Source: Candidatus Zixiibacteriota bacterium
Lineage (GTDB): Bacteria > Zixibacteria > MSB-5A5 > GN15 > FEB-12
DNA: 5,114 nucleotides
Assembly (NCBI GenBank): GCA_022564135.1
Contig: JADFLZ010000192.1
Span: 1-5,114 of the forward strand
Reading direction: 5' to 3'
Below, one piece after another: positions 1-4,897 of this stretch. A model generated the notes under the pieces. It worked only from the letters and a program-made list of their open reading frames with translations. It was not told the DNA's origin and did no database searches. The position numbers were made by a program, and so were the translations under genes. Each line of letters begins with the position of its first letter. Positions within the stretch are counted from its first letter, which is position 1.

Positions 1-183
1 TTTTCCAGAACCTCTTTTACCACAAGCAAATACAACATGAGATTTTGCCACATCCATATATATTTTATTTGACAAAGAAGTAATCTGGCCCATCTTTACA
101 TAGTGCTTACCTAATAATATTGTTCCTTGGTTTCCAAACTTTTTTTGATCTTCTTTATTTCTTCCTAGGATTATATCGTACAT
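1..183 (-). CDS. HerA/DUF87-type P-loop ATPase, N-terminal fragment (cut by window edge)
   Basis: This is a partial gene read on the minus strand from an ATG at 183-181; 61 codons are open to position 1 without a stop. The peptide starts MYDIILGRNKEDQ, passes through a conserved-looking segment GKHYVKMGQITSLSNKIYMD (residues 25-44), and ends in CGKRGSGK (residues 54-61), a Walker A P-loop whose final Ser/Thr lies just outside. This layout matches, from memory, the start of HerA-like (DUF87/VirB4-FtsK superfamily) ATPases: a short beta-barrel HAS-type domain, then the motor domain. Such proteins are usually hexameric DNA translocases working with nucleases in repair or in defence systems. The start is supported by an in-frame TAA (219-217 on this strand) with no other ATG after it; the ribosome site is weak (GGA about 11 nt upstream). 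Partner genes would lie to the left and are not visible. That the gene is real is fairly sure; the exact subfamily is not. Confidence 0.7.
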   Translation of the reverse strand, partial: MYDIILGRNKEDQKKFGNQGTILLGKHYVKMGQITSLSNKIYMDVAKSHVVFACGKRGSGK

Positions 184-205
184 TTTAAATATTCCATAGA
201 TTGTT

Positions 206-233
206 AGTATAAAAACTTATTGCAAAGATTCAA
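206..233 (-). promoter_or_regulatory. Candidate sigma70-type promoter for the HerA-like gene
   Basis: On the minus strand TTGAAT (233-228) and TATACT (211-206) are separated by 16 nt, close to the TTGACA/TATAAT consensus. Transcription would begin near 199, giving a leader of roughly 16 nt before the ATG at 183. The region is AT-rich, so chance matches are likely; the support is the good spacing and the correct position. Confidence 0.4.
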
Positions 234-248
234 TAAAAACTATTGAAT
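228..248. promoter_or_regulatory. Perfect 8-bp-arm inverted repeat between divergent genes (possible operator)
   Basis: ATTCAATA (228-235) and TATTGAAT (241-248) are perfect inverted copies around a 5-nt centre (AAAAC). The left arm covers the proposed -35 box of the minus-strand gene, and the right arm ends 11 nt before the extended -10 of sodA. A dimeric regulator bound here could control both genes. The spacing is that of a typical helix-turn-helix operator, but it matches no operator I recognise (not a clear Fur or PerR box). It could also be a chance palindrome in AT-rich DNA. Confidence 0.4.
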
Positions 249-259
249 GAAAAAAATAT

Positions 260-268
260 TGATATAAT
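260..268 (+). promoter_or_regulatory. sodA: Extended -10 promoter for sodA
   Basis: TGATATAAT contains a perfect TATAAT (263-268) preceded by TGn, the extended -10 motif that can work without a good -35. The best upstream match, TTGAAT at 243-248, has only a 14-nt spacer. Transcription would start near 275 and leave a leader of about 70 nt. That leader holds a small TTAAC/GTTAA hairpin (319-332) just before the ribosome binding site. Confidence 0.5.
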
Positions 269-335
269 AAAATGGCAGGTTCTATAGAAAATTATTTAAA
301 CATTTATCAATTTCTAAATTAACAATAGTTAACCT

Positions 336-342
336 GAGGTGG
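336..342 (+). promoter_or_regulatory. sodA: Shine-Dalgarno site that fixes the sodA start at 348
   Basis: GAGGTGG lies 5 nt before the ATG at 348. An in-frame GTG at 339 is inside this site, so it cannot be the start used; the three extra residues (MVI) it would add are not expected in the family. The protein therefore begins MNELPKLPYEYN. Confidence 0.8.
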
Positions 343-347
343 TTATA

Positions 348-947
348 ATGAATGAATTACCAAAATTACCATATGAATACAATGCTCTTGAGCCGCATAT
401 TGATGCCAAGACCATGGAGATACATCATGGTAAGCATCATCAGGCTTATATTGATAAGTTGAATGGAGCTGTTAAAGGAACAGAATTTGAGAATATGGAT
501 GTTAATGAATTTCTACAGAAATTAGATAGTTTACCGGATGATATTAAAGGTGTTGTAAGGAATAATGGTGGTGGTCATTCTAACCACAGTTTTTTCTGGG
601 AAATTATGGGCCCAAATGCTGGTGGTGAAGCTTCTGGAGCTGTAGGAGATGCAATCAAGGAAACTTTTGGCAGTTTTGACAAGTTCAAAGAAGAATTTGT
701 GGCAGCTGGTGTTGGACAATTCGGCTCAGGATGGGCCTGGCTTATAGTGGATAATGGCAAGCTTGCAATAACAAGCACGCCAAACCAAGATACTCCTGTT
801 AGCGAGGGAAAAACTCCAATATTAGGAGTAGATGTCTGGGAACATGCATATTATCTAAACTATCAGAACCGTCGGCCGGATTATATCGCAGCCTTCTTTA
901 ATATTATCAACTGGGACAAAGTGAACGAAATTTATTCGTCGTTATAG
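348..947 (+). CDS. sodA: Superoxide dismutase, Mn/Fe family, Mn-type residues
   Basis: The product converts two superoxide radicals to oxygen and hydrogen peroxide; no signal peptide is seen, so it should be cytoplasmic. At 199 residues it is full length for the family. The N-terminal helical hairpin domain carries metal ligand H26 (in HHGKHH) and H80 (in NHSFFW). The C-terminal alpha/beta domain carries D162 and H166 in the signature DVWEHAYY. H30 and Y34 fit the substrate-gate positions. Second-shell residues point to manganese: a Gly-rich GGGH before the second ligand and Gln147 in PNQDTP, where Fe enzymes instead place the glutamine near the second ligand. Metal choice from sequence is only a good guess, and cambialistic use is possible. 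The gene stands alone, divergent from the HerA-like gene, with its own extended -10 promoter. Its downstream hairpin (966-982) lacks a U-tract. Confidence 0.97.
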   Translation: MNELPKLPYEYNALEPHIDAKTMEIHHGKHHQAYIDKLNGAVKGTEFENMDVNEFLQKLDSLPDDIKGVVRNNGGGHSNHSFFWEIMGPNAGGEASGAVGDAIKETFGSFDKFKEEFVAAGVGQFGSGWAWLIVDNGKLAITSTPNQDTPVSEGKTPILGVDVWEHAYYLNYQNRRPDYIAAFFNIINWDKVNEIYSSL

Positions 948-954
948 TAAAGCC

Positions 955-993
955 AGATTGCCACAACCCGACTTTGTCGGGTCTCGCAATGAC
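955..993 (-). repeat. Short dispersed repeat, GTCATTGCGAG family, member 1
   Basis: On the minus strand the element starts GTCATTGCGAG and ends in GGCAATCT. An inner perfect 7-bp stem, ACCCGAC (966-972) with GTCGGGT (976-982) around a TTT loop, fills its middle. The 11-nt start matches exactly the start of member 4 (1233-1243). Repeats of this look are, as I recall, spread through intergenic DNA of many unrelated bacteria; their role is unknown. Because it begins 8 nt after the sodA stop, its stem might also shield the 3' end of that mRNA. Confidence 0.7.
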
Positions 994-1065
994 ACAAAGC
1001 GATAATTATATCTGTTCATTTGCAGGGCACCATGGCCCTTTAGTGATTCGGACAGCTTTATTTTG

Positions 1066-1104
1066 AGATTACCTCAAAGCGTCTGCTTCTGGACTCATCA
1101 TGAC
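1066..1104 (-). repeat. GTCATTGCGAG-family repeat, degenerate member 2
   Basis: The element is 39 nt long, like members 1 and 3. It keeps the AGATT-N-CC start and ATGAC end on the plus strand, but the GCGAG core is lost. By hand count 26 of 39 positions match member 1. The inner stem is reduced to AAGC/GCTT. It is recognisable mainly by equal length, ends and spacing from its neighbours. Confidence 0.45.
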
Positions 1105-1134
1105 ATTCTCACTAACTATGTCAATACATTTTTA

Positions 1135-1161
1135 GGGGCAGAAACCGTTAGTGGTTCTGCC
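1135..1161. repeat. GGGGCAGA...TCTGCC hairpin (relative of the three copies at 4701-4989)
   Basis: GGCAGAAACC (1137-1146) pairs with GGTTCTGCC (1153-1161), 9 bp with one bulged A and a GTTAGT loop. The start GGGGCAGA and the right arm TCTGCC are the same as in the 28-nt repeats at 4701, 4826 and 4962, but the trailing GCCCAC is absent. It is probably a distant member of that family. Confidence 0.45.
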
Positions 1162-1174
1162 AATTAATATCCTG

Positions 1175-1213
1175 AGATTACCGCACCCCGATCCAGTCGG
1201 GACTCGCGATAAC
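1175..1213 (-). repeat. GTCATTGCGAG-family repeat, member 3
   Basis: This 39-nt element matches member 1 at 29 positions by hand count. The inner stem is kept as CCCGAT/GTCGGG (1187-1192 with 1196-1201), where a C-G pair of member 1 has become a U-G wobble, so pairing is preserved despite change. It lies 19 bp from member 4, which points the other way. Confidence 0.6.
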
Positions 1214-1231
1214 TAGCAGCAATTATGTTTT

Positions 1232-1267
1232 CGTCATTGCGAGGAACGTGAGCGACGAAGCAATCTC
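1232..1267 (+). repeat. GTCATTGCGAG-family repeat, member 4 (opposite orientation)
   Basis: The element starts CGTCATTGCGAGG and ends GCAATCTC. A short inner palindromic stretch (AACGTGAGCG) gives a weaker stem than member 1. The core is 34 nt rather than 39. This is the copy closest to the form I recall from many bacterial genomes. It faces the three members on its left and lies 72 bp upstream of the exporter operon. Confidence 0.65.
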
Positions 1268-1282
1268 AAAAATCTGTTTTAG

Positions 1283-1317
1283 TTGATTATATATTGTGTA
1301 AGACATTTATTAATGTC
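1283..1317 (+). promoter_or_regulatory. Possible promoter and dyad upstream of the exporter operon
   Basis: TTGATT (1283-1288) and TTTATT (1306-1311) have a 17-nt spacer but only a weak -10. A perfect dyad, GACATT (1302-1307) and AATGTC (1312-1317) around TATT, sits on the -10 zone and ends 21 nt before the ATG at 1339. It could be an operator or a small leader hairpin. Some promoter is expected here because sodA lies about 390 bp upstream, but which bases form it is uncertain. Confidence 0.3.
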
Positions 1318-1338
1318 AGAATAAATTGAAAGCGGAAA

Positions 1339-2271
1339 ATGCATTTAGAGCTTGAAAACATACGTAAAGTTTACGACCAAAAAGTCGCGGTAGATAATCT
1401 CTCGCTGTCGGTTCCCAAAGGTGTCATCTATGGCATAATCGGTCCAAACGGCGCCGGCAAAACTACCACTATCAGAATGATAATGAACATTATCGCACCA
1501 GATAGCGGAAGAGTAACATTCGATGGCAAGAAATCTAATATCGCCTTTCTTGAACGGGTTGGCTACCTGCCCGAAGAAAGAGGGCTGTACAAAAAGATGA
1601 CTCTGCGCGAAGTAATTACCTATATGGCGGAACTCAAAGGCTGCCCTCGCAAAACAACTGCCACAAGAATCTCACCCTGGCTTACCAAAATGGGCTTGAT
1701 TGAATATATCGACCAGAAAGTTGAAGAGCTCTCCAAAGGCATGCAGCAGAAACTTCAGTTTATCACTACTCTGATTCATGAACCGGACATCATCATTCTT
1801 GATGAACTGTTTTCTGGTCTTGACCCTATCAATGTTGAGCTTATCAGGGGAGTCTTGATGGACTTAAAGAGGGCAGGGAAGACGATTCTTTTTTCCACCC
1901 ACGTTATGGAGCAGGCCGAAAAACTCTGCGATTATATCTGCATGATATCAAACGGCATAAAAGTTTTAGATGGAACGATGAGCGAAATTAAGTCGCAGTT
2001 TGGCAAGAACTCGCTTCATGTTGAAATCAAAGGAGACGGTTCGTTTATTAGTGAGCTTCCGGGAGTGGCCAGTCTGACCGAGTACAGTAACTATCTGGAA
2101 ATTAAACTGGCTGAAAACGCCGACACTCAGCTAATTTTAAGTAAACTGGTAGAGAAAGTTGAAGTCCGCCGGTTCGAAATTGCTGAGCCGTCACTGTATG
2201 AGATTTTTATCAGCACGGCCCAAATAGACCCAAAAGAACTGGAAGACAAGGCGGGAGCAGCGAATGTCTAA
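1339..2271 (+). CDS. ABC transporter ATP-binding protein, NatA-like
   Basis: This is the cytoplasmic ATPase that powers the exporter with the permease encoded next. The 310-residue protein has a nucleotide-binding domain with Walker A GPNGAGKT (35-42), a GYLPEERGLY segment at the Q-loop position (75-84, Glu in place of the usual Gln, as is common in NatA relatives), signature LSKGMQQK (131-138), Walker B IIILDE (151-156), D-loop SGLD (159-162) and switch His188 in STHVMEQ. A C-terminal region ending near EPSLYEIFI resembles the DUF4162 domain of NatA-type proteins. Oddly, the residue after the catalytic Glu156 is Leu where Pro is usual (DEL for DEP). The start is firm: an in-frame TGA lies at 1327 and the next ATG is at codon 47, inside the domain. 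The ribosome site (GCGGA) is poor. The substrate cannot be told; NatA itself exports sodium. Confidence 0.93.
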   Translation: MHLELENIRKVYDQKVAVDNLSLSVPKGVIYGIIGPNGAGKTTTIRMIMNIIAPDSGRVTFDGKKSNIAFLERVGYLPEERGLYKKMTLREVITYMAELKGCPRKTTATRISPWLTKMGLIEYIDQKVEELSKGMQQKLQFITTLIHEPDIIILDELFSGLDPINVELIRGVLMDLKRAGKTILFSTHVMEQAEKLCDYICMISNGIKVLDGTMSEIKSQFGKNSLHVEIKGDGSFISELPGVASLTEYSNYLEIKLAENADTQLILSKLVEKVEVRRFEIAEPSLYEIFISTAQIDPKELEDKAGAANV

Positions 2272-3580
2272 AATTTGGGTTGTTATAAAATGTGAATACG
2301 CGCAGGTCGTTAAGAAGAAATCTTTCATTATCAGCATATTCTTAATTCCGGCGCTGATGGCCGCCTTTGGTATTCTGCCGGCTATGCTGGCTACTAAATC
2401 GGCCAGCTCAACCCAGTTTCTGGCGGTCGTCGACCAGAGTGGTGCAGGTGTTGGGGAAGAGTTTAAGTCGGCACTGGAGCGCTACAAGCTTGATGACGGC
2501 GAAACCCCCTACTATGAGATTAATGATATTGTTCTTATCACTCCCGGTGACAGCGACGCATTTGTCTCTACTGTTGATTCACTGACTAAAGCATTAAATG
2601 ACGAAGAAATAAAATATTTTCTAATTTTTAAGCCGGGCATAGAAGAGGCCGACAGCAACATGGCTCTGGTCACTAATTCTGAAAGTTTCAGAACTATTTC
2701 ACGTTTTGAAAAAGTTGTTTCACATATCGCTGCAACGATGAGACTCAAGAAATCCAATATTAATCTGGGAGTTGATTCTGTTCTAGCCTTAACCCGGCGC
2801 GTTGACCTGCCCCGAAGAGATGCCCAGGGAGACTCAGTTGATTTCGAAACAAAATATCTTGCTTCGATGATTTTCATTTCACTTATAATGTTTGTCATAA
2901 TAGGCTACGGCCAGGTCATAATGCGCTCAGTTATCGAAGAAAAGACATCTCGGATTATGGAAGTGCTGGTTTCCTCCATTACTCCCTTTCAACTTATGTT
3001 GGGAAAAGTATTTGGGTTGGGAGGAGCCACACTTACTCAATTATTTATCTGGATATTGATGGGGGCAGCGCTGTATTTCGGAAGCGGAGCCTTTGCTGTT
3101 GCGATTGATCCGGGAATAGCGAAAATAGTTTTTAATCCTGTGGTACTAACGTTTTTCTGCTTATTTCTGATTTTTGGCTATCTCATGTTTGCTACTTTGT
3201 TTGCTCTCTTGGGCTCTATTGTCAACAGCGAAAAAGAAGCGCAGAACTTTGTTATGCCGCTTACAATGCTATTAGTAGTACCGTTCATAATTGGGATAGC
3301 AATTATACAGGAGCCTAATTCTACTATGGCGCGGACACTTTCTATGATTCCGTTTTTTGCGCCAACCCTGATGACGATGCGAATTATCTTTATAGCCCCC
3401 AGCGTAACCGAATATTCGTTTTTCTCAGGAATTTTAGGTGAAGCCATACTCTCCTTTGTATTGCTGCTGCTGGCGACCTTTTTTGTTATCTGGCTCTCGG
3501 CCAGGATATTTCGTATAGGTATTCTGATGTATGGCAAACGACCAACGCTGCCTGAAATAATTAAGTGGGTAAGGTACTAA
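2264..3580 (+). CDS. ABC-2 type permease, NatB-like
   Basis: This is the membrane partner of the ATPase just upstream; its ATG lies inside that gene's last codons (8-bp overlap), with GGGAG 6 nt before it, which implies translational coupling. The protein has 438 residues. An N-terminal membrane segment (about 20-44) is followed by a large soluble domain (about 45-198), probably outside the membrane. A C-terminal bundle has hydrophobic segments near 199-220, 250-272, 293-318, 329-350, 365-380 and 387-413. The segment EEKTSRIMEVLVSSITPFQL (225-244) is the conserved stretch of NatB/YhaP-type permeases, and NSEKEAQNF (321-329) is also characteristic. This organisation fits the ABC2_membrane_3 (PF12698) class. 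Export of sodium, a drug or an envelope compound is possible; the sequence does not decide. Nothing suggests damage to the gene. Confidence 0.92.
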   Translation: MSKIWVVIKCEYAQVVKKKSFIISIFLIPALMAAFGILPAMLATKSASSTQFLAVVDQSGAGVGEEFKSALERYKLDDGETPYYEINDIVLITPGDSDAFVSTVDSLTKALNDEEIKYFLIFKPGIEEADSNMALVTNSESFRTISRFEKVVSHIAATMRLKKSNINLGVDSVLALTRRVDLPRRDAQGDSVDFETKYLASMIFISLIMFVIIGYGQVIMRSVIEEKTSRIMEVLVSSITPFQLMLGKVFGLGGATLTQLFIWILMGAALYFGSGAFAVAIDPGIAKIVFNPVVLTFFCLFLIFGYLMFATLFALLGSIVNSEKEAQNFVMPLTMLLVVPFIIGIAIIQEPNSTMARTLSMIPFFAPTLMTMRIIFIAPSVTEYSFFSGILGEAILSFVLLLLATFFVIWLSARIFRIGILMYGKRPTLPEIIKWVRY

Positions 3581-3581
3581 A

Positions 3582-4481
3582 GTGATTAGAAAAAGTTCAT
3601 TTCCCAAAGTTCTGCTGCTGCTGTCAGCCTTTGTCTTTTTTACAGCAAATACCGTACATATTTTAGAAGTCGATAATGCCGAGCTGTTGGCTTCAGATAA
3701 CCCAACTTATCAATTCGATTTTGATACTGCCAAGAAAAAAGGCCCGTACTTAAATCTCAAATCTGCCATTCTGGTCAATTATAAAAACGGACAGGTCCTG
3801 TACAGCAAAAACGCCAACCAGGTCCGGCCGATTGCTTCTATCACCAAACTTGTGGCGGCAATGGTAATTCTCGACAAAGGCATTGATCTAAACCGCACCG
3901 AAAAGATTACTAAGAAAGATGCCCGACGTTCCTCGAAATCGCGACTCAAAATTGGCTATGAACTGACACTTGAAGACTTACTGGTGGCTGCTCTTATGAA
4001 CTCTGACAACCGGGCTATGCGGGCGCTGGCCAGGGCAACCTCAGGATCGAGTGAGGCTCTTGCTGTAGAGATGAACATAAAAGCCAGGTCACTCGGTCTC
4101 AAGAAAACATTATTCATAGAGCCGACCGGTTTAGATAAGCGAAATGTCTCGACAGCCCACGAGGTCGCCAAAATTATTCACTACGTCTTCAATTATCCCA
4201 AACTTGTTGAAATCACCTCCGCCCGAAAACGCCGGATTCCTATTCAAAATCACAAAGGCAAGTATCTTCAAATGGCCAACACCAATCTAATTGTTTTGTC
4301 GCCATATAGTGTTCTGGCCGGCAAGACCGGCTATATCCGCGCTGCCGGCTACTGTCTGGGTACTCTCGTACAGGACAAATCAGGGGAGAGGCTGACGGCG
4401 GTGGTCCTTGGCGTGCCAGGCGACAAGCTCCGCTTCCGCGAAATCCGCAAACTTATCGACTGGGGTTATAAGCAGATTTAG
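3582..4481 (+). CDS. Peptidase S11 family D-alanyl-D-alanine carboxypeptidase/endopeptidase
   Basis: This is a penicillin-binding-type serine enzyme that trims or cuts peptidoglycan peptides outside the cytoplasmic membrane. All three active-site motifs are present in order: SITK (Ser86 nucleophile, Lys89), SDN (141-143) and KTG (248-250). An N-terminal hydrophobic stretch (about 8-23) after two basic residues is a signal peptide or anchor; no clear cleavage site is seen. The protein ends about 50 residues after KTG, so it lacks the C-terminal domain and amphipathic anchor of PBP5/DacA. In size and ending it is closer to PBP7/PbpG, a D,D-endopeptidase. The start is GTG at 3582, one base after the permease stop, with GGGTAAGG ending 7 nt upstream. 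The tight spacing means it is co-transcribed with the exporter. The family is certain; endopeptidase versus carboxypeptidase activity is not. Confidence 0.95.
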   Translation: MIRKSSFPKVLLLLSAFVFFTANTVHILEVDNAELLASDNPTYQFDFDTAKKKGPYLNLKSAILVNYKNGQVLYSKNANQVRPIASITKLVAAMVILDKGIDLNRTEKITKKDARRSSKSRLKIGYELTLEDLLVAALMNSDNRAMRALARATSGSSEALAVEMNIKARSLGLKKTLFIEPTGLDKRNVSTAHEVAKIIHYVFNYPKLVEITSARKRRIPIQNHKGKYLQMANTNLIVLSPYSVLAGKTGYIRAAGYCLGTLVQDKSGERLTAVVLGVPGDKLRFREIRKLIDWGYKQI

Positions 4482-4509
4482 ATGTAGGGGAGAAATAAGT
4501 CTTGAGTAG

Positions 4510-4548
4510 GTCGAAACCCGCCTTTTGGGTGCGGTTTCGACATCTTTT
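4510..4548 (+). terminator. Likely intrinsic terminator of the exporter-peptidase operon
   Basis: GTCGAAACC (4510-4518) pairs perfectly with GGTTTCGAC (4533-4541). A GC-rich inner part could extend the stem by two pairs after one bulged C, and the stem is followed by CATCTTTT. It begins 29 nt after the peptidase stop. The T-run is only four long and not directly against the stem, so termination may be partial. The hairpin could instead be another repeat, since the bases after it recur at 4903-4920. Confidence 0.5.
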
Positions 4549-4561
4549 AAGTGGGTTCCAG
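4544..4561 (+). repeat. 18-mer direct repeat, copy 1
   Basis: CTTTTAAGTGGGTTCCAG differs at one base from the 18-mer at 4903-4920. Copy 1 directly follows the terminator-like stem, while copy 2 forms the right half of its own hairpin. This suggests copying or recombination between the two sites. Confidence 0.55.
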
Positions 4562-4604
4562 CTTAAGAAAATACAATCTGAAGCTCTATAGCTTGTATCA
4601 CGGA

Positions 4605-4660
4605 CTGGATTCCACGTCAAGCCCCCTCAACTGTGTCGGGGATAAAAACGTGGAATGACG
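4605..4660. repeat. Large inverted repeat, ATTCCACGT...ACGTGGAAT
   Basis: Perfect 9-bp arms (4609-4617 and 4648-4656) enclose 30 nt in which CCCC (4622-4625) can pair with GGGG (4638-4641), giving a two-part stem. The outer bases CTGGATTCC and GGAATGACG resemble the common dispersed repeat of form CTGGATTCC...GGAATGACG that I recall from many bacteria. Here the loop is larger. Confidence 0.55.
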
Positions 4661-4700
4661 TGCAGCAACTAATTCACTTTTTTCATTATTATTGAACAAT

Positions 4701-4728
4701 GGGGCAGATGAAGGAATCTGCCGCCCAC
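4701..4728. repeat. 28-nt hairpin repeat, copy 1
   Basis: GGCAGAT (4703-4709) pairs with ATCTGCC (4716-4722) around a 6-nt GAAGGA loop, followed by GCCCAC. Copies 2 and 3 have the same length and design. Copy 1 differs from copy 2 only in the loop. Confidence 0.75.
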
Positions 4729-4736
4729 ATAAATTT

Positions 4737-4764
4737 GTAGGGGTTGAATATATTCAACCCTTAC
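4737..4764. repeat. 28-nt near-perfect palindrome with no loop spacer
   Basis: The centre (4741-4760) is a perfect 20-bp palindrome with arms GGGTTGAATA and TATTCAACCC. Four more pairs, one a G-T wobble, extend the arms to 14 bp (GTAG...TTAC). It begins 8 nt after the first 28-nt hairpin repeat. The GTAGGGG start also occurs at 4484. The size fits a protein-binding dyad or a cruciform-type short repeat; it lies between no gene starts. Confidence 0.65.
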
Positions 4765-4825
4765 GTACAAAATTGAGATTTTGCTTATTTGGGTCGCGTA
4801 GGAGTTAGTCAGCTGTATTGAAGCT

Positions 4826-4853
4826 GGGGCAGATGAGGGCATCTGCCGCCCAC
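4826..4853. repeat. 28-nt hairpin repeat, copy 2
   Basis: The arms are GGCAGAT (4828-4834) and ATCTGCC (4841-4847) with a GAGGGC loop, then GCCCAC. It shares the upstream octamer TTGAAGCT (4818-4825) with copy 3, so the repeated unit is longer than the hairpin for these two copies. Confidence 0.75.
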
Positions 4854-4877
4854 AATCTATAGTCGTTCCACATTGAT

Positions 4878-4890
4878 GGGCTTGACGTGG
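4878..4890 (-). repeat. Inverted copy of 13 bp from the 4605-4660 element
   Basis: GGGCTTGACGTGG is the exact reverse complement of 4612-4624. It is followed by a hairpin (4898-4914) and then TTCCAG. Relative to the complement of 4605-4624, the hairpin replaces a few bases in the middle, as if one repeat had been inserted into another. Confidence 0.5.
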
Positions 4891-4897
4891 CGGGTGG

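Larger units (their letters stand above)
955..1174. repeat. Diverged tandem duplication, two units of about 110 bp
   Basis: Unit 1 (955-1065) and unit 2 (1066-1174) each begin with a 39-nt repeat member (26 of 39 positions agree by my hand alignment). The rest of each unit also aligns: CATTT-N2-AGGG is shared at 1015-1027 and 1126-1137, and TTTAGTGATTC at 1039-1049 corresponds to GTTAGTGGTTC at 1147-1157. Each unit has a hairpin at the same relative place: AGGGC/GCCCT at 1024-1039, and GGCAGAAACC/GGTTCTGCC at 1137-1161. A third 39-nt member follows at 1175 with the same spacing (111 and 109 nt), so an ancestral third unit may have been cut short. Confidence 0.5.
948..1338. other. Gene-free repeat-rich spacer between sodA and the exporter operon
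   Basis: There is no credible coding region in these 391 bp. The stretch holds four diverged members of one short repeat family (955-993, 1066-1104, 1175-1213, 1233-1266), two further hairpins (1024-1039, 1137-1161), and the presumed promoter zone of the exporter operon with a small dyad at 1302-1317. I see no tRNA or recognisable structured RNA. Confidence 0.7.

Noticed and set aside
339..347. GTG start giving a 202-residue superoxide dismutase
   Set aside because: This GTG is inside the GAGGTGG ribosome site that serves the ATG at 348; the family's proteins begin close to the LPxLPY segment.
966..982. Hairpin after sodA as an intrinsic terminator
   Set aside because: The 7-bp stem has no following T-run and is the inner part of a repeat family member.
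955..1267. Insertion sequence remnant with terminal inverted repeats
   Set aside because: The outer members do face each other, but no transposase-like frame lies between them and the interior is explained by tandem repeat units; I see no target-site duplication.
948..1338. tRNA or structured regulatory RNA in the spacer
   Set aside because: No cloverleaf, TTCGA-type T-loop or riboswitch core could be traced; the stems present are explained by the repeat units.
2512..2898. Minus-strand open frame of 128 codons inside the permease gene
   Set aside because: It lies fully antisense to a well-supported membrane protein and looks like a shadow frame; the same holds for the frames at 3178-3537, 3956-4171, 531-719 and 575-778.
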